Source of the DNA: an uncultured Roseburia sp. | Lineage (GTDB): Bacteria > Bacillota > Clostridia > Lachnospirales > Lachnospiraceae | Direction of reading: 5' to 3' | Length of the DNA: 46,537 nt | NCBI GenBank assembly: GCA_947174805.1 | Contig: CAMWKH010000024.1 | Location: forward strand, 1 to 46,537 | Part shown: in pieces, positions 1 to 7,480 of the stretch | Layout of the letters: the number at the start of each line of letters is the position of its first letter | Position numbering within the stretch: the first letter of the stretch is position 1 | Position numbers and translations under genes: made by a program | The notes under the pieces: model-generated | The model's database searches: none | Told to the model about the DNA's origin: nothing | The model's input: the letters and a program-made list of their open reading frames with translations, nothing else

Positions 1-858
1 AGCTATTCAGAGTATATGGATAAAAACATTTTTTCTCCACTAAGTATGAGCCATACAGCAGCAACACTTGTACAAAGCAAAGAAAACGGATTGATAACAG
101 GGTATCGAAATTATTTTGGACTTCCGATTGCGGGAGAGCCGGACTATCCCCATAAACATTCATGGTCTACCGTTCCAGCAGGTTATTTAAGTTCCAGTGT
201 ATCAGATATGGCAAAATATCTGCAAATGTATCTAAATGGAGGAATGGGAATAGTCAGTCAGGATAGTTTAAATACGATGCTTTATGATAATGTATATGTA
301 GATGATGAGACCCCCTATTATTACGGAATGGGGTGGACTTTGACGGAAGAAGATACAGAACCTATATTGGGGCATTCAGGGCTGGTTGAGAATTATATGT
401 CTAATATGTTTCTATTGCCGGAAAGCGGATTAGGAATCATTTTCCTTATCAATATGAACGATTATCTTGTCACGAACCAACTGGCAGATATTATAAGCAA
501 AAATGTGATATTTGCTCTTTTGGGCAGGGAACAATATGATATATCTGGCAGCCCGTATATTGTAAGACACCTGTTGCTGAATGGGGCATATTTAGCGTTG
601 GCTGCAGCGGCGGTATATCCAATAGCAACAATTAGGAAATGGAAGAAAAAGAAACAGACAACGAGACGGATGCTTTTTGACATTATAAGGCATGGCATAT
701 TGCCGCTGCTGTTACTCTGTTTGCCCTATATGATAGGTATTCCATTATGGGTAGTATGGTATTTTGTAAAAGACTTGTTCCTTGTTTTATTGGTAAATTC
801 AAGTTTGCTTTTGGTTATAGGCTTATACAAAATATTATTTGCAGTATTCAAGACATGA
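1..858 (+). CDS. Serine hydrolase, beta-lactamase family, membrane-anchored (5' end missing)
   Basis: The reading frame is open from the first base, so the N-terminal part, including the expected SxxK nucleophile motif, lies outside the window. The visible part resembles the class C beta-lactamase / penicillin-binding-like fold (Pfam Beta-lactamase): a segment like 'NIFSPLSM' near the start, 'PAGYLSSSVSDMAKYLQ' about 50 residues in, and 'GHSG' near residue 125, which fits the third HxG box of the family. After the catalytic domain there are three hydrophobic segments in the last ~90 residues, so the domain is probably held at the membrane facing outward. Such proteins are often peptidases or esterases of peptidoglycan or small peptides rather than drug-resistance enzymes; the substrate cannot be told here. 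Base composition is AT-rich like the next 5 kb. Confidence 0.8.
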   Translation, partial: SYSEYMDKNIFSPLSMSHTAATLVQSKENGLITGYRNYFGLPIAGEPDYPHKHSWSTVPAGYLSSSVSDMAKYLQMYLNGGMGIVSQDSLNTMLYDNVYVDDETPYYYGMGWTLTEEDTEPILGHSGLVENYMSNMFLLPESGLGIIFLINMNDYLVTNQLADIISKNVIFALLGREQYDISGSPYIVRHLLLNGAYLALAAAAVYPIATIRKWKKKKQTTRRMLFDIIRHGILPLLLLCLPYMIGIPLWVVWYFVKDLFLVLLVNSSLLLVIGLYKILFAVFKT

Positions 859-919
859 CAGACTACGTGCTGTTATTTCTCTGAATTATAAAATATAACT
901 TTCAACCATAAAACGTCCA

Positions 920-1018
920 TGTTGGAGAAAGGGGATTCAACGGCTTTTGCAAGACCTCACCAATGGGGAGCTTGCCGCCGCCCTGTTCCAGTTCCGCGTT
1001 GATGAAAAGGAAGTATAA
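920..1018 (+). pseudogene. Decayed gene tail, possibly from a mobile element
   Basis: A short open stretch ending in TAA at 1016-1018 encodes about 32 residues ending in 'NGELAAALFQFRVDEKEV'. It has no start codon or ribosome-binding site and is markedly more GC-rich than the flanking AT-rich DNA. The residues look like genuine protein rather than translated spacer. It is most simply the last part of a gene whose 5' portion was deleted. I do not recognise the family; an origin in an integrated conjugative element is only a guess from composition and the second fragment at 1825-1945. Confidence 0.35.
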
Positions 1019-1092
1019 AGAATTGCTTACATTTTTGGGAAAATGGATATATAATAAAGCAACGACAAATTGGGAGTTTGGAGGAATTATCT

Positions 1093-1722
1093 ATGGATAA
1101 AGACAAAAGAAAATTAACAGAAAAAGAATTGAAACGTAAAGATTACTTTGAAAAATTAACTTCTGAAATGCAGCAAAAGGGATATCAGATAAAGAATATG
1201 ATTATAAATGTTCGACAAGCGAATTATTTAGGGCCTTTGAGTATGTTGCCATTTATGGCTTTAACATTTTGGGTTTACTATAATGTGAATGGTTTTGATT
1301 TAGAGGGAATTTCCTTGGGTTTTGCCGTAGCAGCATTTCTTTCCATTCTATTTCTAACTATTCTGCATGAGTTAATACATGGAATCACTTGGGGGATTTT
1401 TGAAAAAAACCATTTTCACTCGATTGATTTTGGAATCATTTGGAGTAGTTTTTCTCCGTACTGCACTTGTTCGGAACCGTTGAAAAAGTGGCAATATCTC
1501 TTAGGCGTTATGATGCCTACATTAGTTTTAGGCGGTGGAGTTGCAGTGGCTGCTGTAATGGCAAATCAATTACTGCTATTTTTCCTGGCAGAATTCATGA
1601 TTCTTTCAGGTGGTGGAGATTTTCTAATTACGTTGAAAATATTATTATACCGCACGGATAAGAAAGAAAGTGTCTATTGCGACCATCCTTACGAATATGG
1701 TTTTGTTGTTTTTGAGAAATAA
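1093..1722 (+). CDS. DUF3267-type putative zincin membrane protein
   Basis: This 209-residue membrane protein has an 'HELIHG' motif at about residues 92-97, the HExxH signature of zinc metallopeptidases, set at the end of a hydrophobic segment. Two to three further hydrophobic segments follow (about 45-75, 135-165). This arrangement fits the DUF3267 family, described as putative zincin peptidases of unknown substrate. The ATG at 1093 is preferred over the upstream in-frame TTG at 1078 because GGAGGAA at 1080-1086 sits 6-7 bases before it and overlaps the TTG. The N-terminal ~40 residues are highly charged and presumably cytosolic. It stands alone, with decayed sequence on both sides. Proteolytic activity is inferred from the motif only. 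Confidence 0.75.
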   Translation: MDKDKRKLTEKELKRKDYFEKLTSEMQQKGYQIKNMIINVRQANYLGPLSMLPFMALTFWVYYNVNGFDLEGISLGFAVAAFLSILFLTILHELIHGITWGIFEKNHFHSIDFGIIWSSFSPYCTCSEPLKKWQYLLGVMMPTLVLGGGVAVAAVMANQLLLFFLAEFMILSGGGDFLITLKILLYRTDKKESVYCDHPYEYGFVVFEK

Positions 1723-1777
1723 GAACGGATACTACAAAGATTGATTTATATGACAAATGATAAACTGATAATAAGGC

Positions 1778-1812
1778 GGCGGGACAGGTGTTGACTATCC
1801 CGCCGTCCCGTT
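1778..1812 (+). terminator. GC-rich hairpin, possible terminator
   Basis: GGCGGGACAG (1778-1787) can pair with CTATCCCGCC (1795-1804), with one C-A mismatch and a seven-base loop. CGGGAC (1780-1785) can alternatively pair with GTCCCG (1805-1810). A short T-rich stretch follows (TTTGTTATT). It lies downstream of the DUF3267 gene and may end its transcript, or it may be a leftover of the same mobile element as the neighbouring fragment. Confidence 0.4.
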
Positions 1813-1824
1813 TGTTATTGCTCC

Positions 1825-1945
1825 CTATCCTGCGCCCTGGAGGGGCTGTTCCTGCCCCAAGATACTGTAAACGCTCTTTCGGATTTTCTCGGATTCTTTC
1901 ACGTCTTCTTTTAGTATAAGATACCCTTTACTTAGCCTTATTGAC
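1825..1945 (-). pseudogene. Decayed gene tail on the minus strand
   Basis: Reading the minus strand, an open frame runs for about 38 codons into a TAG at 1825-1827, with a C-terminal segment reading 'KEDVKESEKIRKSVYSILG'. The charged helical character and GC-rich end look like true coding sequence, but there is no start codon. The upstream side merges with the AT-rich promoter of the TetR gene. It is probably the 3' remnant of a protein from a mobile element; the family is not certain. Confidence 0.35.
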
Positions 1946-1969
1946 AAATTTTATTTATGCTGTTACAAT
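1941..1969 (+). promoter_or_regulatory. SigA-type promoter of the TetR-SDR-condensation operon
   Basis: TTGACA (1941-1946) is followed after exactly 17 bases by TACAAT (1964-1969), an almost perfect housekeeping promoter, 40 bases before the TetR start codon. Confidence 0.75.
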
Positions 1970-1973
1970 TTTA

Positions 1974-1993
1974 TTGAACAAATATTCATTCAA
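1974..1993 (+). promoter_or_regulatory. Candidate TetR operator
   Basis: A 20-bp imperfect palindrome with arms TTGAA and TTCAA around AAATATT (16 of 20 positions symmetric) lies just after the -10 box and before the AAAAGGAGG ribosome-binding site of the TetR gene. Position and symmetry suit autorepression by the adjacent regulator; binding is inferred. Confidence 0.5.
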
Positions 1994-2008
1994 AAAAGGA
2001 GGACTAAA

Positions 2009-2611
2009 ATGCCAAAGTCTCCAAAAAGATGCCAAGAAATTCGTGAAGAAGCCCGTTCTAAAATATTGCATGACTCCATGCTTTATTTTGCTAAGAATGG
2101 TTTTGCTGGCACAAAGATAAGCGATTTAGCAAAACATATTGGTATAGGGCAGGGGACTCTGTATGTATATTTCAAGTCAAAAGAAGAATTATTCAACGAA
2201 ATATACGCTTTAACGAATTACAGCGAAGATATTAAAGAATTGAAGATTCTTGCACATCTGCCTATATCAGCAAAAAAGAAGATACGCAAACTCTCAAAAA
2301 GCATAATGTCTAATCTTATGCAGGATGAAACCTATGCGGCCAAAGTTGCATTGAATACGCAGATGACGCTTGAAAAAAATGGATTTGTTTCTAATGAAAC
2401 TATCTATCAATCAAAATTATATCAAATTATGGAAAAAATGATTATTCAAGGGCAAAAAGAAGGAAGCGTTGTGGATGGTATGCCAATGAAATTAGCCGAT
2501 TATTTCTGGGGTGTTGTTTACCTTTATTCCCTTAAAAAGCTATTCACAACGGAATACGAACTAATTTGTGAGGAAGATTTAGCCCGTATTTTATTAAAAG
2601 ATGAAGCGTAA
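2009..2611 (+). CDS. TetR/AcrR family transcriptional regulator
   Basis: This 200-residue protein has the typical N-terminal helix-turn-helix. Residues about 15-65 include 'GFAGTKISDLAKHIGIG' and 'GTLYVYFKSKEELF', the recognition helix followed by the YxxFxSKEEL helix of the family. The rest is a helical ligand-binding/dimerisation domain that does not reveal the ligand. A strong ribosome-binding site (AAAAGGAGG) lies 9 bases before the ATG. It is the first gene of an operon: the SDR gene begins 10 bases after its stop. A near-consensus promoter and a palindrome directly upstream suggest that it represses its own operon, including the SDR and acyltransferase-like genes. Confidence 0.9.
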   Translation: MPKSPKRCQEIREEARSKILHDSMLYFAKNGFAGTKISDLAKHIGIGQGTLYVYFKSKEELFNEIYALTNYSEDIKELKILAHLPISAKKKIRKLSKSIMSNLMQDETYAAKVALNTQMTLEKNGFVSNETIYQSKLYQIMEKMIIQGQKEGSVVDGMPMKLADYFWGVVYLYSLKKLFTTEYELICEEDLARILLKDEA

Positions 2612-2621
2612 AGGAGCTTTT

Positions 2622-3401
2622 ATGAAAAAAATAGCAATTATAACAGGTGCGTCTGGCGGCATAGGACAGAAATTTGTCCGTGAACTTATGAAAGAAATAC
2701 TTGATGAAATATGGGTTATTGGCAGAAATCAACGACGGCTTCTTGTGCTGAAGGAAGAATTTGGAGAAAAAATCGTTCCTATATGCAAAGATTTAACAGA
2801 GGACACAGATATATTATCTATTTCAGATTTACTAAGAGAACAGACAATATCTATCTTATGGTTAGTGAATAATGCAGGAATCGCAAAAATGGCGCCATCG
2901 ACAGAGTTTTCTATTTCAGAAATCAATCAGACCATTGACCTAAATTGTAAAGCACCTGCCGAGCTGATTAATATCTGCATTCCGTATATGGAAAAGGGAG
3001 CAAAGATACTGAATATTTCTTCTGCTTCCGCATTTTTGCCTGTGCCATATCTCAATTTGTATGCTGCTACAAAAGCTTTTGAACGAAGTTACTCCCGTGC
3101 TTTGAATGCAGAGCTGAAGCCTTCTGGAATTACGGTAACGGCTGTTTGTCCAGGCTGGGTGGACACAGCAATGCTGTCAAAAGAGATTGATGGTAAAAAG
3201 GTGCATTTTCCTGGAATTGTAGCTCCTGAAAAAGTGGTTAAAAAGGCATTGAAGGATGCAAAAAAAGGCAGGGATATGTCTGTCTGTTCACTCTATGTAA
3301 AATGCCAGCACCTAAATGTAAAGCTATTGCCGCAGAAATTAACCATGAAAGTTTGGCTATATGGTATCAGAAAGTATTTCAGAGGGGTGGGAAATGAATG
3401 A
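2622..3401 (+). CDS. Short-chain dehydrogenase/reductase (SDR)
   Basis: A 259-residue classical SDR. The nucleotide-binding motif TGASGGIG is at residues 8-15, NNAG at 83-86, the catalytic serine at about 133-134 (ISSAS), and the YxxxK pair at Y147/K151 (YAATK), followed by PG at 177-178. The enzyme should be an NAD(P)-dependent oxidoreductase of a carbonyl or alcohol. The substrate is unknown, although such proteins often act on acyl, steroid or polyketide-like carbonyls. The ATG at 2622 is chosen over the in-frame ATG at 2601 because AAGGAG (2611-2616) lies just before it and the earlier codon overlaps the TetR gene. The next gene overlaps its 3' end by 8 bases, implying translational coupling. 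Confidence 0.9.
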   Translation: MKKIAIITGASGGIGQKFVRELMKEILDEIWVIGRNQRRLLVLKEEFGEKIVPICKDLTEDTDILSISDLLREQTISILWLVNNAGIAKMAPSTEFSISEINQTIDLNCKAPAELINICIPYMEKGAKILNISSASAFLPVPYLNLYAATKAFERSYSRALNAELKPSGITVTAVCPGWVDTAMLSKEIDGKKVHFPGIVAPEKVVKKALKDAKKGRDMSVCSLYVKCQHLNVKLLPQKLTMKVWLYGIRKYFRGVGNE

Positions 3402-4581
3402 AATTGTAACCGAACGCTCGAATCTCTTTGAGCCAAATGTCTATATCACGGTATGTGCTGAAATAGAAGGAAAAGTATGTCCGTATAAGCTGTCTGCCGC
3501 CGTAAAGCAGGCGTTTGAAGCTAACGAGGCTGCTATGTCAAAAATCGTGTTAGATCATGGTTTTGCATATTACGAAAAAATGTCTGTATCAAACTGTAAA
3601 ATAGAGATAAAGAATGAGAATGAGAATTGGATAGAGATTGTGAATCAAAATGAAAAAATACCCTTTGCGATTGATCAAGGGGAATTACTTAGGGTTTTTA
3701 TCATACCATCAGAGGATAAAACGCAGATTATAATTATGGCTCATCATTTAGCGGGCGATGGTAAATCCATAATCTATTTTGTCAAAGATATTATGAATGC
3801 TTTATCAGATCGTCCGCTTAACTACAAACCTCTCACTTTGCTTGAAAGAAATTTGCCGCAAAAAGGGTTGTCTGTAATTGCAAAATTATATGCCCGGTAT
3901 TGTAAACATAAATGGAACACCCCTTTGTTTACATGGCAGGATTATTATGATTTACACAAGAAATATTGGAAAATAATTTCATCTGATATATCATGGGAAA
4001 CTTTGTCTGCCCGGGAAACACAAAGAATAAAAGACCATGCAAAGCAAATTGGCTGTTCCGTCAATAGTTATATTGTGACGCTGTTTTTGCAAAAATACCC
4101 AAACCTGTGTAAAGTAGGAATACCTGTCAGCATACGGCAAGATAAAAACGAAGCTATGTCAAATCTTACTTCTGGTATTAGCATTAATTATAAGTATAAT
4201 GTAGAAAAAACTTTTGCTGAAAATGCGGTACAGGTTCATAAAAAAATAACAAGGAAATTAAAGCGGTATAAGCTATTTGTATTGCAATTTCTTGCGAGGA
4301 TGCCTATGACATTGATAGACGCTGTATTGTTGAATACATATAATTCTTGCTGTGAACGCTTAGCGGAAAAAACCGGAAAAGTCATGGGCTACTCTGGAAA
4401 AAACACAAAAGATTTGGGTATCAGCAACTTGACAGTAATTGACATACCTACTTCTTATGGAAATTATAAAATTAGCAATATTATTTTTGTACCTCCTGCA
4501 GTTTCCTACTCCCACAACATAATCGGAGTTTCAACCGTTAATGGGAGAATGACAATTTCATATCACAATATTATAAAATAG
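3394..4581 (+). CDS. Stand-alone condensation-type / acyltransferase-like protein
   Basis: A 395-residue protein with HHLAGDG at residues 117-123, which matches the HHxxxDG active-site signature shared by NRPS condensation domains, alcohol O-acetyltransferases and polyketide-associated acyltransferases. The overall length (about 400) is that of a single free-standing condensation domain without carrier or adenylation domains. The start is set by AGAGGGGTGGG just before the ATG; the frame overlaps the SDR gene by 8 bases. A product-forming acyl transfer, possibly acting on an alcohol made by the SDR, is a reasonable inference but is not shown by the sequence. The 3' end overlaps the convergent small gene on the minus strand by 19 bases. 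Confidence 0.75.
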   Translation: MNEIVTERSNLFEPNVYITVCAEIEGKVCPYKLSAAVKQAFEANEAAMSKIVLDHGFAYYEKMSVSNCKIEIKNENENWIEIVNQNEKIPFAIDQGELLRVFIIPSEDKTQIIIMAHHLAGDGKSIIYFVKDIMNALSDRPLNYKPLTLLERNLPQKGLSVIAKLYARYCKHKWNTPLFTWQDYYDLHKKYWKIISSDISWETLSARETQRIKDHAKQIGCSVNSYIVTLFLQKYPNLCKVGIPVSIRQDKNEAMSNLTSGISINYKYNVEKTFAENAVQVHKKITRKLKRYKLFVLQFLARMPMTLIDAVLLNTYNSCCERLAEKTGKVMGYSGKNTKDLGISNLTVIDIPTSYGNYKISNIIFVPPAVSYSHNIIGVSTVNGRMTISYHNIIK

Positions 4582-4820
4582 CAATTTGGGTATTTTGTGG
4601 TTTCAATAACAGTTTCCATTTCATCTTTGAGTTCGTGAATATCTCTTCTGATATCTCTTTCGGATACTGCAACGTCAAGTCGTAAATTTTCTAGTTTCTT
4701 TGATGTACCGTCTTGTTTAAGATCTATTACATCTAACTTATCGGTAATAGGTTTTAATCTATCATCAAACTTTTTGTCTATCATATCTGAAGTAGATTTA
4801 AGTAATTGTTCATAATCCAT
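4563..4820 (-). CDS. Small coiled-coil hypothetical protein
   Basis: A protein of 85 residues that is almost wholly charged and helical, with repeated leucine/isoleucine spacing typical of a coiled coil (for example 'LDVIDLKQDGTSKKLENLRL'). No enzymatic motif or membrane segment is visible. An AGGAGGT site favours the ATG whose codon ends at 4820, about 10 bases away; an earlier ATG only one base after the site is less likely. It is convergent with, and overlaps, the end of the condensation-type gene. Function unknown. Confidence 0.6.
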   Translation of the reverse strand: MDYEQLLKSTSDMIDKKFDDRLKPITDKLDVIDLKQDGTSKKLENLRLDVAVSERDIRRDIHELKDEMETVIETTKYPNCYFIIL

Positions 4821-5061
4821 ATGGTACATACCTCCTGTTAATAAAATTATACAACAGCTAAAGTGTAAAGTCTATGGAATTGTCAAGGTACTTTTTGTTG
4901 TGTGGGTTGTTTGATTTATTTCATATGATTATTACAACATCTTATACAATATAATTGAGATTAAAATAATTTTTTGATATTATAAAAGAGAAAGATTTTA
5001 GAGCAATTACATATAAGACAATTATAAAAATTGTAAAAGTACGATACAATAATTGTAAATT

Positions 5062-5166
5062 CCTAAAGGTCAGAAACAAATAATAGACTTAGAAGCTAAA
5101 AAAGGATATAAAAGTTTAAATTCTTTTGTAAAAGATGTAATAAATGAAAAATTAAATAAGGAATAG
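5062..5166 (+). pseudogene. Headless ribbon-helix-helix (antitoxin-like) protein
   Basis: Thirty-four codons ending in TAG encode 'PKGQKQIIDLEAKKGY' followed by 'KSLNSFVKDVINEKLNKE', the pattern of an Arc/MetJ-type ribbon-helix-helix DNA-binding protein as found in antitoxins. A stop codon (TAA, 5056-5058) lies two codons upstream and no start codon or ribosome-binding site is present, so the first beta strand is missing. The preceding sequence contains short palindromes such as ACAATT...AATTGT that could be its old operator. No toxin gene follows, although a GGGAGG site remains just downstream. Confidence 0.5.
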
Positions 5167-5317
5167 TTAGAAATAATAAGGGAGGTTTCTTAAATAATTT
5201 TGAAAACTGACCCGTTAGCAACAGGTTAGCATCAAATTCCCGTTAGCTTTTTTGTCCATTTCTGCCCCCCGGGTCTTCGATGGTTCTGCGACCATAAACA
5301 GCATTGGTGATGTCTGT

Positions 5318-5357
5318 AGACTGTCCAGAATTTCGGTTCCGGGCAGTCTTTTTGTTT
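5318..5357 (+). terminator. Rho-independent terminator
   Basis: AGACTGTCC (5318-5326) pairs with GGGCAGTCT (5341-5349), with one G-U pair, and is followed by TTTTTGTTTG. No intact plus-strand gene precedes it, so it probably belonged to a lost gene. Confidence 0.6.
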
Positions 5358-5426
5358 GTAAAAGTAAGTTTGTAACAGTAATGCTTCAATTCCCATAGAT
5401 GTAGACAAAGAAACGATGCAGCCCTT

Positions 5427-5810
5427 TTATTTTAAGACATATTCAGAAATTTTTCTTCCAATTTCTCCTATGTTTACATTTCCTTTAAATTCAAATGTTG
5501 CAACGTATCCGCTGGAAAAAGTCAAGGATAGTTCGGAATCTGGAATAAATTCTGCAAATCCGGGTGTTTGTATCTCAAAAAACTGTACTTTTGAGTAAGG
5601 CATGGAGGAGAAGGATTTTCTTTTTCCGGTTAATCCCTGCACATCAATAGAGATTACACGTTCATTTGTAAATACAAGCTGGTCACGAACTGTTTTGAAA
5701 GCGGCTATAATTTCTTCGCCCCCTATCAGCAAACCATTCACTTCTTCTCTTACTTCGTTTACATTAATTGGTTTCAGGTTAAATACAGAATTTTTGTTAA
5801 AGTTAATCAT
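5427..5810 (-). CDS. Bacterial PH-domain protein
   Basis: A soluble 127-residue protein with the beta-rich pattern of bacterial pleckstrin-homology (bPH) domains: 'LLIGGEEIIAAFKTVRDQLV' leads into 'FTNERVISIDVQGLTGKRKS', then 'SSMPYSKVQFFEIQTPG' and a final amphipathic helix. Small single-domain bPH proteins of this kind are widespread in Firmicutes and have no settled function. An AAAAGGAGA site stands 6 bases before the ATG on the minus strand. It is monocistronic, with degraded DNA on both sides. Confidence 0.8.
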   Translation of the reverse strand: MINFNKNSVFNLKPINVNEVREEVNGLLIGGEEIIAAFKTVRDQLVFTNERVISIDVQGLTGKRKSFSSMPYSKVQFFEIQTPGFAEFIPDSELSLTFSSGYVATFEFKGNVNIGEIGRKISEYVLK

Positions 5811-6226
5811 ATTTTTCTCCTTTTGTAATTTTAATATGGAAACGCTTTAAAATCTCATGATTTTTCTGGGGCCGTTTGCTGTGAATTTCATCAGTGCCTG
5901 GATTCGGGTATACGAATACTTTTGGTACATAGGAAATCCCAGCAGTCACAGCTGCAGTACAAGCGTTTCGATTTAATTTATTTTATGGACCTTTCTCAAT
6001 TATCTTCCCATCCATGAAATAAGCTTCATGAAAATATATCACATAAGATGTAAAAATGCAAATGTTTTTCTTAATTCACAAATACGAGTATTCACCGTAT
6101 CACCTTTAAAATTATAAGTATCTTAAAGAAATTTTAATTAAATTTATGGATTTAACTCTTTGTATTTTCTTCTGTCTATGGTAAAGTAAAGAAAGAAAAT
6201 TAACATCAGATAAAAGGAAGAAAGCA
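5811..6226. other. Intergenic stretch, possible small gene remnant
   Basis: No intact gene. Around 5869-5971 one plus-strand frame is open and reads 'GPFAVNFISAWIRVYEYFW', which could be a remnant of a membrane protein, but there is no start signal and the match to any family is not clear. The right part (6000-6200) is very AT-rich and carries the presumed promoter of the phospholipid operon. Confidence 0.4.
6160..6187 (+). promoter_or_regulatory. Possible promoter of the phospholipid operon
   Basis: TTGTAT (6160-6165) and TAAAGT (6182-6187) are separated by 16 bases, 39 bases before the first start codon of the operon. The match to the consensus is moderate. Confidence 0.35.
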
Positions 6227-6925
6227 ATGCAAAAGAAATTTGAAATAATACCAAGGATTATGTGGATGCCCCTGATTCTTACACTGACTCTAAATTCTAT
6301 AACTTATTTTGGTTCCCGGCAGTTTACCAGCAATAGATATCATTTTGATTTATCCAACCCTCTGGATGAAGGGATTCCCTTTGTGCCCTGGACAGTTGTG
6401 ATTTACTTGGGCTGTTATGTGTTTTGGGTTATAAATTATGTGATTGGCTGCAGGCAGGAGAGGGACAGGGCATTTCGTTTTATCAGTGCCGATTTCGCCG
6501 CAAAGTTGGTGTGCCTGTTCTGTTATATGGCATTTCCCACGACAAATACCAGGCCGGTGATTGAGGGGAGTTCTGTATGGGAGGAGCTTATGCGGCTTTT
6601 GTATCGCATGGATGCGGCGGATAATCTGCTGCCCTCCATCCATTGCCTGACAAGTTGGTTTTGTTTTCTGGCAGTCCGGAAAAATGAAAAAATACCTTTA
6701 TGGTATAAATGGGTGTCTCTCCTTATTGCAGTGAGCATCTGCATTTCCACTCTTACCACGAAACAGCATGTGCTCATCGATGTTTTTGCCGGGGTCGCCC
6801 TGGCAGAGATAAGTTATCTCTTTGTGGAAAAAAGCGGATTTTCCAGGTGGTATGGGAAGCTTATGGCAAAAGGGGAAAAGTGGATGTTTGACAGGAGGCG
6901 GTGGGTGCATGGTGAAAAATATTAA
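6227..6925 (+). CDS. PAP2-superfamily membrane phosphatase
   Basis: A 232-residue integral membrane protein with about six hydrophobic segments and the lipid-phosphatase signatures: an RP pair at 109-110 (NTRP), PSIH at 136-139, and H181 with D185 in 'KQHVLID'. These match the three conserved boxes of type 2 phosphatidic acid phosphatases, which hydrolyse lipid phosphates such as phosphatidate, lysophosphatidate, phosphatidylglycerophosphate or undecaprenyl diphosphate. It is the first gene of a four-gene run ending in pssA and psd, so phospholipid turnover is the likely setting. The next gene starts within its last 17 bases. Confidence 0.85.
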   Translation: MQKKFEIIPRIMWMPLILTLTLNSITYFGSRQFTSNRYHFDLSNPLDEGIPFVPWTVVIYLGCYVFWVINYVIGCRQERDRAFRFISADFAAKLVCLFCYMAFPTTNTRPVIEGSSVWEELMRLLYRMDAADNLLPSIHCLTSWFCFLAVRKNEKIPLWYKWVSLLIAVSICISTLTTKQHVLIDVFAGVALAEISYLFVEKSGFSRWYGKLMAKGEKWMFDRRRWVHGEKY

Positions 6926-7466
6926 AGTTTGGGTTCTTGTAATCATCGCAGTAGTTGTGGTAGTATTTGCAAAGGAGTTTTTTGAGCAGAAGTTTACCTG
7001 TGTGGCCGACGTCCAGAATTATATGAAAGGCTTTGGCATTGGTGCCCCATTTGTCCTCACTGCCTTTCAGGCGTTTCAGGTAGTAGTTCCGGTGCTGCCG
7101 GGGTATCTGGGATGTGCGGCGGGGGCCGTTGCATTTGGAAGCACCACAGGTTTTTTGTGCAATTACATCGGCATCAGTCTGGGAAGCATCTTGGCTTATA
7201 TTCTGGCGCGGAAATACGGTATGGAAATTGTGCTGGCCATGTTTCCCCGAGAACAGTATGACAAGTGGCGTGTCCGCATTGAAAAAAGCAAAGCCTATGA
7301 CGTTTTTCTTTTTGTGGCCATGTTGCTGCCCTTGTTTCCCGATGATTTTTTGTGCTACTTTTCCGGGTTGATAAAAATGAACTGGAAAAAATTTGTCTGG
7401 ATTATTATCCTGGGCAAACCCTGGTGTATCCTTGGATACAGCATAGTCTTTGGACTCATACAATAA
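6909..7466 (+). CDS. VTT-domain (TVP38/TMEM64, DedA-like) membrane protein
   Basis: A 185-residue protein with an N-terminal membrane anchor (about residues 6-25) and the VTT core: hydrophobic stretches around 'VVVPVLPGYLGCAAGAVAFG', an 'AYILARKYG' segment like the family's YxxGRxxG motif, and a re-entrant 'LLPLFPDDFLCYFSGL'. VTT/DedA proteins have been linked to lipid scrambling or flipping across membranes, including undecaprenyl phosphate and phosphatidylethanolamine. AGGAGG at 6893-6898 sets the ATG at 6909. It overlaps the PAP2 gene and lies just before pssA, so a role in moving a phospholipid made by this operon is plausible, but that is inference. Confidence 0.8.
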   Translation: MVKNIKVWVLVIIAVVVVVFAKEFFEQKFTCVADVQNYMKGFGIGAPFVLTAFQAFQVVVPVLPGYLGCAAGAVAFGSTTGFLCNYIGISLGSILAYILARKYGMEIVLAMFPREQYDKWRVRIEKSKAYDVFLFVAMLLPLFPDDFLCYFSGLIKMNWKKFVWIIILGKPWCILGYSIVFGLIQ

Positions 7467-7480
7467 AGGAGAAAAGATTC

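Larger units (their letters stand above)
4830..5426. other. AT-rich intergenic stretch with gene debris
   Basis: Apart from the ribbon-helix-helix fragment and the hairpin at 5318-5357, I see no intact gene in this stretch. It contains two copies of CCCGTTAGC (around 5213 and 5243) and low-complexity AT-rich DNA, consistent with a scar of deletion or past insertion. Confidence 0.5.

Noticed and set aside
5416..5850. Plus-strand open frames opposite the PH-domain gene
   Set aside because: The minus-strand frame has a ribosome-binding site and a recognisable fold; the plus-strand ones have neither.
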